From Casuarina equisetifolia (lineage: Eukaryota > Streptophyta > Magnoliopsida > Fagales > Casuarinaceae): DNA of 64,000 bases. The DNA lies in the NCBI GenBank assembly GCA_028551475.1, contig CM052358.1, forward strand, positions 4,218,501 to 4,282,500, given 5' to 3'. The notes beneath the pieces were generated by a model. It searched no databases. It saw nothing but the letters and a program-made list of their open reading frames with translations, and was not told where the DNA came from. Both the position numbers and the translations under genes were made by a program. Of the stretch, positions 11,536-20,685 are shown piece after piece (position 1 is the first letter of the stretch; the number at the start of each line of letters is the position of its first letter).

Positions 11536-12930
11536 TCAAAATGAATCAAGAGAGAGTTTAAGGCCTTCAACGAAGGAAGTGCCAAAAGCATCCATCTCAG
11601 GTTGAGGCAGGGCTAGGCCGAGCTCCATCCCACCTTCCAAATCTTTACTCTCTGTCATTGAGATGGCCCTCATTTTGTCAATAGATATCTCCTCTATTTT
11701 TTCGGGCCGCCCCCAACCAAAATCTGTCTGATAAAGGTCCAACTTTGGGGACCAAGAAACCAAAACATGGAGCTCCGATCCGACCAACACCTCCCATTCT
11801 GAAATCCACCTCTCTGCACCGCCAAGAATTGCTTTGTCTAACTCCTTAATAGTGTTTCCAAGCACCTCAGCTGCAACTACGATCCCATCTTTTGCAAGCA
11901 GCTGATAGACCTTTGCCATTGACCTCCCAAACGCGAGACAATTACCCAAATACGTTGCGGGCACTGGATAGTTCAGGCGAGGAATAGCACCTGCATTAAA
12001 CCCAAAGTACACTGGATCATCCCCAGAATATTTGTCATTCAAACCCACTTGGGTTTTGAGCAAACAAACCCATACAAATGCAGAAACTAGTAATGAGGGT
12101 GATAAATGAATCGGCGGTGATTGCTTTTTCTTCGTGCATTGAGCTATTATGCCTTGTTTGATCCTCTCAATATCCACCAAACTCATAACAAACGTGGCTC
12201 GAACCATATTGGAGAAATCAACCGTTTGAGTTTCCACATTTTTTTCTTGTGAAGATTCTCTGTTTCGCCACTCCTTCAAGAAAATCTCCTCCAGCCCATA
12301 CGTATCAAGGATGACTGATCTATCATAAGATGGTAGATACCTGATGGGAAGAGAAGAATCTCCAACACCACAATACCATGCCCAAGTTTTCATGAAATTG
12401 TTCAATGTCCTTCCATCAGCAGCAACGTAGTGGTATGTTAGCCCAATACAAATGCCAACGTTTGGAAAGACAGTAACCTGAACAGCCAACAAAGGAAGCG
12501 ATCGCCTTTCACCTGACACACGAGTTGGCAAGTTCGGTACAAGTGGGTAGAACTGATTGACATCTCGGGGATGGTATCCTGAAAGATGGTTGAAATCTCC
12601 CCCCGATTCAGCAAAAACTACCTCAACCTGGTCACCTTCAGAGTAAACAAGCTCAGGCTTGCCTGTTTCAATTGGTAACTTAAGGTTTCCTGCAAAATGG
12701 AAGTAGTGTTGGAGGGTCAACGAGAGGGAATTTCTAAGGCTGGGGATTGTTGTGGAAGTGAAATACGCGGTCGGGTAGGGATATTGGTAGAAGAACAAGG
12801 GTTGGCCTGGAGAGAAGAAAAGCCATGGTGTGTCAAAGAAGGTTAGAGGGAGAGAGGTTTGTGCGGCTGAATTGGGCGGGGGAGATAGGTAGCATTGCTG
12901 AAGAACCTTAACTGAGAACGATTTTGCCAT
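11536..12930 (-). CDS. BAHD acyltransferase (anthocyanin/phenolic-glucoside acyltransferase-like), catalytic His position is Tyr
   Basis: An intronless 464-residue protein, the usual BAHD length. BAHD enzymes move acyl groups from CoA thioesters to plant phenolics, sugars or amines in the cytosol. Family marks include LTLQHYFHFAGNL (71-83), FYPLVPNLP (127-135), PVPATYLGNC (322-331) and an intact DFGWG (403-407). The HxxxD active site reads YHYVAADG (166-173): Asp172 is present, but the residue four before it, where the general-base His belongs, is Tyr168 (TAC); His167 is shifted by one. This matches a single C-to-T change from a CAC-CAC pair. Either activity is lost or altered, or the base is a sequence error. 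The Met at 12930 (MAKSFSVKVLQQC) was chosen over 12996 because it matches the family N-terminus. The acyl donor and acceptor cannot be told from sequence. Confidence 0.9.
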   Translation of the reverse strand: MAKSFSVKVLQQCYLSPPPNSAAQTSLPLTFFDTPWLFFSPGQPLFFYQYPYPTAYFTSTTIPSLRNSLSLTLQHYFHFAGNLKLPIETGKPELVYSEGDQVEVVFAESGGDFNHLSGYHPRDVNQFYPLVPNLPTRVSGERRSLPLLAVQVTVFPNVGICIGLTYHYVAADGRTLNNFMKTWAWYCGVGDSSLPIRYLPSYDRSVILDTYGLEEIFLKEWRNRESSQEKNVETQTVDFSNMVRATFVMSLVDIERIKQGIIAQCTKKKQSPPIHLSPSLLVSAFVWVCLLKTQVGLNDKYSGDDPVYFGFNAGAIPRLNYPVPATYLGNCLAFGRSMAKVYQLLAKDGIVVAAEVLGNTIKELDKAILGGAERWISEWEVLVGSELHVLVSWSPKLDLYQTDFGWGRPEKIEEISIDKMRAISMTESKDLEGGMELGLALPQPEMDAFGTSFVEGLKLSLDSF

Positions 12931-14025
12931 GAGAGAAAAAGAGAGCGAGATTGACAAAGGGAGATGGATTTTAGAGTGAAGTTGAAGTTCTCCCAAATTG
13001 AAGAAGCTGTGAGGGCATATTCTTTGTACAAGAATAGTTCTCTAGTCCGACCTGTCTCTCTCGTCTTGTCATCAATCACCCAATATGCTGTTTGCTTTTC
13101 ATTTGTACTTTTCAGGACCCCAATGTGAAATTTACTCAAGAGAAGTAATTGTACAGAACCTCTTGATCGAAATTTCCTCTTTCTTCCTCGCTGTTCTCAT
13201 CCAAATTCTTTTTCCTGAGGCAGCCGAAAGATAGCCCCATGAACGGAATATGATAGTACAGAAGACTGTGGGAAAGGACATGGGAGAATTTCATTCCACT
13301 GAAATGGAAAAAAGTAATCATCTTTAGTACTTTTTTTTTCATACTCCGCGACAAGGAGAGGAAAGAGTAAAGGACGAAAAAGTTAAGCATAAGGAAAAAT
13401 CACAGCACCACGCTGAAACGTGATCCACGTTCTATACAGACAAACAGCTTTATCAAGCTTTCTCAAGCTTTCTCAAGCCTTCTCATTTGGTCCGGCATCC
13501 AGGCCTGATCCAAGGAGCCACGCGAGTGCGACGCCGAGTCAGATCGCATCTGGGGAAATATAATCAAAGGCTTATAATAACCCACATGAGTTCCATGAAC
13601 TAAATGCACTTGAGTAATTGTTGAAAGTTAATGCATTTTTCCAGTAACGTTCCGGCATATTCCAGCAACTCCTGCAAGATTGTAGAATGGTCAACTATGT
13701 TCCAGGCGGTTCCGGCTAAGACCAGAGGATTCCAGCTAAATCCATTGTAGAGAAGTCCAGAAAAATAGTTTGAACAGTCAAATAATGTGGCTGGTCGGTT
13801 AGATAAAGTCGGCAACATATTCTATAAAGGGCCTTCATGGTCTTTGCAGCATGTAACAACCCATTGCTTCAAATTTATTTTGGAGATTAGAGTTTCATTC
13901 GTCTTTTCTTTCTTTCGTACTATTGGCAAGTCACAAGCTTCATCTAAACCACTTTTCATTCTATTCTCTCTCTTTCCTAACTTGCCATCAACCTATTTTC
14001 ATTCCTTTCCATAAGCCAATTCTGT
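12931..14025. other. Upstream region of the acyltransferase; no further gene seen
   Basis: Contains the minus-strand promoter region of the BAHD gene. A small imperfect tandem repeat of CAAGCTTTCT-type units lies at about 13448-13486. An open frame at 13136-13390 has no recognisable features. Confidence 0.5.
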
Positions 14026-14056
14026 CATCAAGATGAAAAACGTTTTCATCTTGATG
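14026..14056. repeat. Perfect short inverted repeat
   Basis: CATCAAGATGAAAA (14026-14039) and its exact reverse complement (14043-14056) are separated by three bases (ACG). No T-run follows on the plus strand, and no gene end is adjacent. It could be a chance palindrome or the relic of a small transposon end. Confidence 0.7.
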
Positions 14057-14264
14057 CTCCAATAATCAAAGTTTTCTTCTTAGAAAAGAGGAAAAGGAGC
14101 TGAAATAAAATGGCTTGATTTATCCATTGCTACGCCCAATACAATTGAACACAGCTTTGATAACATTTGTTAGTTTTTAGTATTCAACTCATTCTTCTTC
14201 ACAAAACTTACTAAAATCTTTTAAGGTATATTCTATAATTTTGTTACTTCTTAATCTCTTGATA

Positions 14265-15060
14265 ATGTGGTCACTTTGTTGTTCTACTAAATTTTTAAAT
14301 TTTTTAGATATTCCAAAGACTTTTGATTTTTTTTTTCATAAAGTATACCTAAGTCATCTTGGTATAATCAACAACAAATAAAATGAAATACCTATTTTGC
14401 TTAGGAGATGGTGATCTCATAGGGCCACAAATATATTTATGTCCTAACTCTAATATCTTTAGCTTTTCATGCTTTTTCAAAAGGAAATGCATGTTGTTCT
14501 TGTTTTCCAAGCATACAACCTTCACAAACTTGGTTGACTAGTTATTTGTGAAGGTTGTATTCTTGGAAAACAACAATGATAGTCATGGCAACAAATATCT
14601 ATACATACTAACTCTAATAAGTCTTTAGCTCTCCATGCTTTTTCAAAAGAAAATAACTTTTTTTGTTGTTTTTCAAGCATATAGCCTTCACAAACTTAGT
14701 TGACTACTTATTTGTGAAAGTTATATGCTTAGAAAATAACACCAACAATCATTTCTTTTTGGAAAAGTATGGAGAGTTAAAGACTTATTAGAGTTAGTAT
14801 ATATAGATATTTATGTCCGTATGAGAATACCATCTCTTGAGCAAAATGAGTATTTCATCCTATTTATTGATGATTATATAAGGATGACTTGGGTGTATTT
14901 TATGAAAAAAGAAAATTAGAAGTCTTTGGAAAATTTAAAAATTTCAAGAATTTAGTAGAAAAACAAAATGGCTACTTTGTCAAGAAATTAAGAAGTGACA
15001 AAGGTACATAATATACTTCAAAAGGATTTAACAAGTTCTCGCAAGAACAATGATTTGAAC
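14265..15060. mobile_element. Fold-back cluster of copia integrase fragments in alternating orientation
   Basis: The minus strand of about 14265-14545 reads as integrase: VCEGCMLGKQ, then NRYFILFVVDYTKMT and VYFMKK. The plus strand of about 14700-15060 reads the same region: EQNEYFILFIDDYIRMTW, then VYFMKK and KKLRSDKGT. Between them are a second plus fragment (CEGCILGKQQ, about 14540-14570) and a second minus fragment (about 14590-14705). Fragment junctions form two palindromes: arms reading GTTTTCCAAG...CTTCACAAA with their near-complement at about 14499-14568, and a similar pair at about 14667-14740. All pieces carry stops. Copies of one copia family seem to have been joined head-to-head at least twice. 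Confidence 0.75.
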
Positions 15061-16322
15061 GATAATTAACAATAATGCTAGATACAACATATCAACATTG
15101 GATGACCCAAAACAAAAACTTTCCTTAAGTCTGCTAGACAATACTCCATTGTATAAAAAATGTTTAGTCCCACATTGATTATCCTATTGTCAATTGGTTT
15201 TAAAAGGCTAATAAAGGCCTCAAATTCTTACTTATATCGTAGTCAAGCCCTCATCCATGTTATTGGGCAAAATCCAATCCTTCAAATGGGCTAGTCTCGT
15301 GGCAAAAGACCGAGCTTGGATTGTCACATTTAGTCCCATGCCAATTGTGAATGGTAGGGTCAAGGGCCTTAAATTCTTGCTCATGGGAGGTCTAAATAGT
15401 TATTAAAGCATTTTTTTCCCAAGGGAGAAAGCTGATGTGTGGAGAATTCACCAACCTTGTTACCATATTGGGGCCTAAAGCTCAATTTATTGCAATTAAT
15501 ATATATATTTCCATTCATAGGTTTTGTATCCTATAAACGTAGGACCAATGTTGTATAGCTCATTGTAGCAGAAATACAATCCAATTTGTTCACTCTTAGG
15601 CTTCCTACCCCTTCTCTGATTTTCTTACAGCGAACAGCCTTTAGTTCGTGAAATCATTTTTCAGGACAATGAACGGAGTCTTTGGACTTGGGATTAGAGA
15701 TTAATTGTATAAGGTGTTAAGGACAAGACCATGCAACTTGAATTGTCAAAGCTTAGTGGTGGCCATTTCTGTATAGAAGGTGGATCGTGCTCGTTGTCAT
15801 GCAGTAATTTTTCGCTTTTTTAATTCTTTTTTAACTTCTTTCAAATGAATGGTTGGATGCACTACCAGAAAGCACTGCTATTTCCTATTTACCAATTACC
15901 ACAAAACTCAAACTCGGAATGTTCAGACCATTTTCATAACGTTTCTAATTCATTCTCTCTTGGGTTTTCAAGACATGCTAGCATGTAGAATTTTAAAAGG
16001 TCTAAGAGTATTTTGATCGAACTTTTCCTCTAAAGATAAACGATTCCAACTAGCATTAATATGCATTTTTTTAATATTTTTTAACCTGTTAAACATTTCT
16101 GTTTAATTGATTCCCACCTCATTTTGCTCTAACAGACTTTTACCTCAAAACACGGTTGAACCAAGAAGTTGAATCTCTTCTGTACCCACAAGAATTCATC
16201 TGATCACCTGCATGCAAACTCAACCACGTAAATGTGGTCTTACCAAAAGAACATGTTAAAAATAGGATGATTCCAAATGAAATAACTCCCTTTGGATTCC
16301 GAGAAAAACTCAAACCCCTCAC
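15061..16322. other. Intergenic; LTR-like remnant with an internal repeat
   Basis: Two imperfect copies of a motif beginning TTTAGTCCCA and ending in a CTTAAATTCTT-like string lie at about 15160-15240 and 15330-15410. The repeated 'fragment ... AGTCCCA(C/T)' structure resembles decayed LTR or TRIM sequence, but no ends or duplications were identified. The remainder is the upstream region of the AG-peptide gene at 16.4 kb. No coding region is supported. Confidence 0.4.
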
Positions 16323-16329
16323 TATAAAT
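16323..16329 (+). promoter_or_regulatory. TATA box of the AGP23-like gene
   Basis: TATAAAT about 108 bp before the ATG at 16437, implying a start site near 16355 and a 5'UTR of roughly 80 nt. Confidence 0.65.
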
Positions 16330-16436
16330 GCCTCTTAACCCTGCATTGTTTCAGCAGGCTGCAAATTCCATAGGCGTCATCGGCTATAACATTCTTTGCT
16401 CTCTGAGGTTCTTGCCGATCACGCCTGCTTGTCAAA

Positions 16437-16637
16437 ATGGAAATGAAAAAGGTGGCTTGTGCAGTCCTCTTCGCCGCGGCTTCGATGAGCGCAGTGTTGG
16501 TTCATGGGAACGATGAGCAGTCCCCAGTGCCCGCGCCCGCGCCCGGACCGAGCAGCGGCACTTCAGTTAGCTTGCCTGTTCTTGGTTCTATGGTCGGTGC
16601 CTCCCTTGTATCACTGATGGCTTTCTACTTGCAGTAG
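16437..16637 (+). CDS. AGP23: Arabinogalactan peptide 23-like
   Basis: A 66-residue protein. [20 protein letters not shown] starts a signal peptide ending near residue 24. The mature part is [17 protein letters not shown], with Val-Pro/Ala-Pro/Gly-Pro dipeptides expected to be hydroxylated and glycosylated. The tail [20 protein letters not shown] is a GPI-anchor signal. The MEMKK start and the LGS(M/L)VGASLVS tail are hallmarks of plant AGP23 peptides, which in Arabidopsis are expressed in pollen; that role here is inference. The shorter of two in-frame Mets is not an issue: the ATG at 16437 has a TATA box at a fitting distance. A poly(A) signal AATAAA lies at 16812. The next gene at 17851 is a clear paralogue in the same orientation. 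Confidence 0.88.
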   Translation: MEMKKVACAVLFAAASMSAVLVHGNDEQSPVPAPAPGPSSGTSVSLPVLGSMVGASLVSLMAFYLQ

Positions 16638-17313
16638 ACTCTCACGAAGGAAAAAGGGAGCATTCAAGAAAGAGCAAGCTTCCAAAGAAAAAAGAAAAGC
16701 GAAGTATTAAAGAGTTTCATTCCTTGGTCTGTTCTTGGATTTTCTTACGGTTTCTTTTCCTTAGAATTCTTATTTATTTTCATTCCTATGTGAATGGTTT
16801 TGGTTCCATGAAATAAAAGAGCATTGTTGTTGCACTTTACCACATGTTGTACCTTTGGACTACTCATTATATTGTTTTTGCATTCTTCATTTCAAGAATA
16901 ATTTTTTGCTTTAAAAGATATTCATCCATTTTGAGTGATAAATTATTAAAAGGACAATTTCTTCTTTGAAATGAATTTCCACAAGGCAACTTAATTACTT
17001 TCATAACAAACTCAACTATTAAGTTAAAAGATTATGATATTTTAGTTTGACAAACTCAATTACTATTTATATTATTACTAACTCAGGTTCTTATAAGCCC
17101 AAGCTTATTGCAAGTCCCCCGTAAGCCCATAATAAAATCATCTAGAACAAGGTCTTGACAAAGAAAATAAAGAGTATAACAAGTTGCTTTTTGTTAAAGC
17201 AGTAGCAAGTATTTGTAATTTAGTTTAATCTTGCCACTGATATAAAGCTTTAGCCCCTCAACCCCTTAGACCACCGAAGAGACAGCCGCCCTGCTAAACT
17301 TCTCTTCCAAAAA
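16638..17313. other. 3' flank of the AGP23-like gene and intergenic DNA
   Basis: The 3'UTR probably ends just past AATAAA at 16812-16817. The rest is AT-rich and shows no gene. Confidence 0.5.
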
Positions 17314-17589
17314 AATGCATTGACTTCTATCAATGGTTATGGTTACGCACCAAAGAACTTGAGTTCAATTGAGCGTGCAATTAATAAGTTAATCATCAGT
17401 TGCTGTCAACTAGCCGGCAGATATTCAAGGCTGATCTAATCTCGTGGCAACCAGAAATGCATTGACTTCTTATCAATGGCTATGGTTACGCACCAAAGAA
17501 CTTGAGTTCAATTAATAAGTTAATCATCAGTTGCTGTCAACTAGCTGGCAGATATTCAAGGCTAGATCTAAGCTCGTGGCAACCAGAAA
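17314..17589. repeat. Direct tandem duplication upstream of the second AGP23-like gene
   Basis: Two adjacent near-identical copies, 17314-17454 and 17455-17589. Each starts AAATGCATTGACTTC and ends CGTGGCAACCAG. The main difference is a short segment (GAGCGTGCAATT) present only in the first copy. The pair lies 190-460 bp upstream of the TATA box at 17775, so it may duplicate promoter elements of that gene. Confidence 0.9.
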
Positions 17590-17774
17590 GTCGCCTTTGT
17601 AAAATACTTCACAAGAAACTGAATTAAAAGCCTTAAAAAACCGATATGCAACGTCGCTTGCATCTCCATGAAAGTCCTTTACCACTGAACTACCAAAGTA
17701 AATTGTCTAAAATTGAGAACATTCCCAATTCTCTTCTGTAAACCCTTGTGCATCGGAAGCCGCAGACTTTTTCC

Positions 17775-17782
17775 TATAAAAT
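17775..17782 (+). promoter_or_regulatory. TATA box of the His-rich AGP23-like gene
   Basis: TATAAAAT, 76 bp upstream of the ATG at 17851; transcription start expected near 17805-17810. Confidence 0.65.
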
Positions 17783-17850
17783 CTCGAATCTCTTTCGTAA
17801 ATGTGTAGGTGACAAGTCGCATTTGTTTTGAGGCTCTTCCTGCCGTCCGA

Positions 17851-18054
17851 ATGGAAATGAAGAAGATTGCCCTCGCAGCCCTGTTCATTGCCGCCTCAAT
17901 GATTGCAGCATTGGCTCATGAAGGCCATGACCATGATCACTCCCCGGCTGCTAGCCCAGAACAAAGCGGCGGTGCCTCCGCTGACCTGACTCTTGTTGGT
18001 TCTTTGATTGGTGCTTCTCTGGCGTCGCTTATCGCCTACTACTTGCATTACTAG
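17851..18054 (+). CDS. AGP23-like peptide with a His-rich mature segment
   Basis: A 67-residue paralogue of the gene at 16437. It shares MEMKK, the signal peptide (to about residue 22) and the GPI tail LVGSLIGASLASLIAYYL. The mature part differs: HEGHDHDHSPAASPEQSGG replaces the Pro-Ala repeats, leaving two Ser-Pro sites and five His in eight residues. The ancestral arabinogalactan sites are thus largely lost, while a His/Asp/Glu cluster of a type known to bind Zn, Cu or Ni in other proteins is gained. Metal binding is inference. I start at 17851, not the in-frame Met at 17809, because 17851 aligns with the paralogue and the upstream Met would lie almost at the transcription start. AATAAA at about 18098 could serve as the poly(A) signal. 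Confidence 0.82.
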   Translation: MEMKKIALAALFIAASMIAALAHEGHDHDHSPAASPEQSGGASADLTLVGSLIGASLASLIAYYLHY

Positions 18055-19311
18055 TTGTTCTCTACAGGAAAGAAGAACGAACGGGGGTCGTTAGGGGAAT
18101 AAATATTATGTGTGTTCTCTGTCAGAAACTCTTTTTCTTTCTTATTCATCCACGTTTATGTGGATGATCATCATTCTATTTTATGTATCTCGGTTGTGCT
18201 TCTAAACAGCTTATTTTTCCTTTTCTGTAACAATTCGTCCAGGATTTTCTTTTCTTAAGATGCCTTTTGTCATTATCTCTGAACTCAAGTTCTTTCTCGA
18301 GGTTTCACTGGGGCTCAAACTTTGCAATGGTGGTCTCCAATGGGCTTCAATATATTTTGAAATCAAGCGGAATTTCATAGTAGTAATCGAATTTGGGAAG
18401 CATGCTCTTAGTTAATCCTAAACTATAAGTTCAATCGCATTCTCATCTATGAACTTCAGCATACTGTCACCATCATGGACAACTCAGTTCGAGTACCTAC
18501 ATCAAAGTTGAACTTTCGGCAATTTTGACACCCACTGAATATCTAGTGATCCACGTATTCGGTCTGATAACAAAATCTGACAGAGGATGCCTCGTTGGCC
18601 TTTCTAAACTGGTTTCTGCTATGGTAGTATCTGAGGAGCAGTGTTTATTAAGGCAAATCCTCTTCTCTAATGCTTCAACCTTTTTCAGTCTTACGCCTTC
18701 AAAATAGCATATCAACAACAGAACCAAAGGCTTGGCCCTGCTGCTCTAAGAAGGCATACACATGGCATGTATTTTATAGGTTCCATCGTTGGTAGAGGAG
18801 AACGTTGAGCCATATCCCTCAATAAAGAAGTGTTAATTCACAAATATAACTCCCTTTGCTCCATAATCGCCATTGAAACAAGTCCTGGACCTTTGGTTAC
18901 CTGGTTGAAGAACATCCCGCCACGTTATTCAAGATTACAGAAAAAGAGCACAAAAGAAATGAAAACTAATACATGAACTGGTCTTGTTTGCAATCTTGCA
19001 ATAAGCACCAATTATTGTACGCAGAGCTGAGAGATGTTTTAGAGATACACAGACAGGAAGGATAAATCCTGCAGTTGGAAGAGCTGTGCCTGTACTTCCC
19101 TCCGCAGCCTTGGCCATAATCAAAATCAGGGCATGAGGAATCTTTTTACACATCCTATGCACAAATGTACTATGACACTCGACGTGGCATCCGACAGCAC
19201 CTAAATGAACGACAACAAGTAGCTCCAAGTCCCAAGCGTCACGACACATGGTTCCCATGCATTCGACGCTGTTCCGGGACCCACCTCCTAAAAACCCATT
19301 GTGTTTTACCC
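18055..19311. other. Intergenic DNA between AG-peptide genes
   Basis: The left 150 bp should be 3'UTR. Open frames on both strands at about 18497-18727 have ordinary amino acid composition but no domain I recognise, and they overlap each other. The right end is the promoter of the gene at 19384. Confidence 0.45.
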
Positions 19312-19318
19312 TATAAAT
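19312..19318 (+). promoter_or_regulatory. TATA box of the third plus-strand AG-peptide-like gene
   Basis: TATAAAT, 72 bp upstream of the ATG at 19384. This rules out the longer in-frame start at 19165, which lies upstream of the TATA box. Confidence 0.65.
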
Positions 19319-19383
19319 GCAAAGCTCAAGTGGGTAACCCCTACAAACATTTATCACTTGGTATAGGCTTTGCTTCATCGGCA

Positions 19384-19584
19384 ATGGCCTCCAAGAGGAT
19401 CTCCCTGGTCACAGTCCTTTGGTTCATTGCAATGGTATGGTCAGAGTTGATAGTCCATGCTTATGAGGATGAGATCTCTCCCACGCCGGCCTTGACTACC
19501 GGATCAGCCTTGGCTTCCTCGGCATCTGTTGTGCTTCTAGGATTCTCTCTTCTGTATCATGTTCTTGTTGTGTTTATGCACTAA
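19384..19584 (+). CDS. AG-peptide-like small GPI-anchored protein
   Basis: A 66-residue protein. MASKRISLVTVLWFIAMVWS begins a signal peptide ending near residue 26 (IVHA). The short mature segment YEDEISPTPALTTGSALASS has Ser-Pro, Thr-Pro and Ala sites suited to O-glycosylation. The tail VVLLGFSLLYHVLVVFMH is hydrophobic to the end, as in GPI signals. The layout is that of an AG peptide, but identity to the AGP23 pair is low, so it is either a diverged member or a separate AGP16/20-like type. It is the third plus-strand gene of this layout within 3.2 kb. Confidence rests on the signal-tail architecture plus the well-placed TATA box. Confidence 0.72.
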   Translation: MASKRISLVTVLWFIAMVWSELIVHAYEDEISPTPALTTGSALASSASVVLLGFSLLYHVLVVFMH

Positions 19585-20685
19585 ATCTTGCAGCCAAAGG
19601 GGAATTAGTTTCTCTTCGGCAGTATTCCTATAGGACTATGCTTGTATAAATAGATAATTTCTTTCTCTAGTTCCACTAGTGTGTTATGGTTAATTTTTTC
19701 TCTTCTTGGTATGGCTCATTCATGTCTATCTTAAGCGTGTTGTATAAATAGATTACTTCTTTTCATAGTTCCACTAGTGTGTCGTGGCTAAAATCTTCTC
19801 TTCTTGGTATGGCTGATAAATTTCTACACTTTCTTCTCGCAATCTACTGTATAATTCTGCCCGTCTAAATCAATGCGAAAAGATCCACCCAGGACTGAGA
19901 AGTAGGCACATAAAAAAAAAAAAATGGTGTATCTTGGTATTTGTTAAATCCAGCGTTTCTGATCTGGATTGTGGAAGTATAGTTTTCGATTGATATCAAG
20001 GATTGAAGGATTGCAAATGGATGGTCAGTATAAACCTATAAACGAGCTTCCAATTGTTTGATCTGCGACCTTTTTTTCTTTTTTGACATTCATTTTAACC
20101 AGAAAAAGAGTATTGTTAAAGCATTTTGTTTGAAAAATTACAGAACAACAATTAAATCCAGCAATATTGATGTGAACGAGGCATTGAACCTTAGGATGAG
20201 ACAAGAAAAACTCGTAATTACTTGTAACATGCTAGGTTCCACCCTAAAATCATAGGCTGTATGCATGTAATATCTCAGCTTAATGGTTCTTCCCACATTT
20301 GAACATTGGAAGACCCAAAATAAATCTCTTGAGATGACTTTGTCTTTGGCAATTGTGTTGCTGTCAGATCATCTGCTACAGAATGAAAATGGGTACCAAA
20401 GCCCAACTGGAGAAGGCGAGGAACCCATGACTCCTAATGTTGGGCTAGAGTTTGAAGTACTTTCCCAATTTTTAGTTTCAAACACAATAGTGAACCCTTA
20501 TTCTGAGAACATGTAGGCAGCTTCCGCTGTATTATCAAAGCAAAAACCATGGGCTCCCAAGGATTGAATTTCCCAGATGGGCGCGGCTGCGTTGACGGAA
20601 GAACAAAAACGTGCTTGAAACGAGTAGTGATGGGGGGTTAAAGTTCCTCCTACCTGACTCTCTCTTTCACTCTTTCCTCGCGATA
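19585..20685. other. Intergenic DNA
   Basis: 3' flank of the AG-peptide-like gene, including two imperfect copies of a segment with TGTATAAATAGAT...TTCCACTAGTGTGT (about 19642-19683 and 19740-19783). An open frame at 20283-20516 has a faint FAR1-like EEPMTPNVGLEFE string but no further support. The last 100 bp is the 5' flank of the gene at 20686. Confidence 0.45.

Noticed and set aside
13136..13390. 84-codon minus-strand frame upstream of the BAHD gene
   Set aside because: No homology recognised; lies in the promoter/leader region.
16328..16516. Plus-strand frame of 62 codons overlapping the AGP23-like gene
   Set aside because: It is a shadow of the AGP23-like reading frame and lacks a signal peptide.
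18497..18727. Overlapping open frames on both strands with fairly normal composition
   Set aside because: No domain recognised, frames on both strands at the same place, and the plus-strand reading shows only a vague RNase H-like string (LQWASIYF). Not enough to call.
20283..20516. Frame with EEPMTPNVGLEFE, slightly like the start of FAR1-type proteins
   Set aside because: Only one short string; no FAR1 zinc domain or transposase domain follows.
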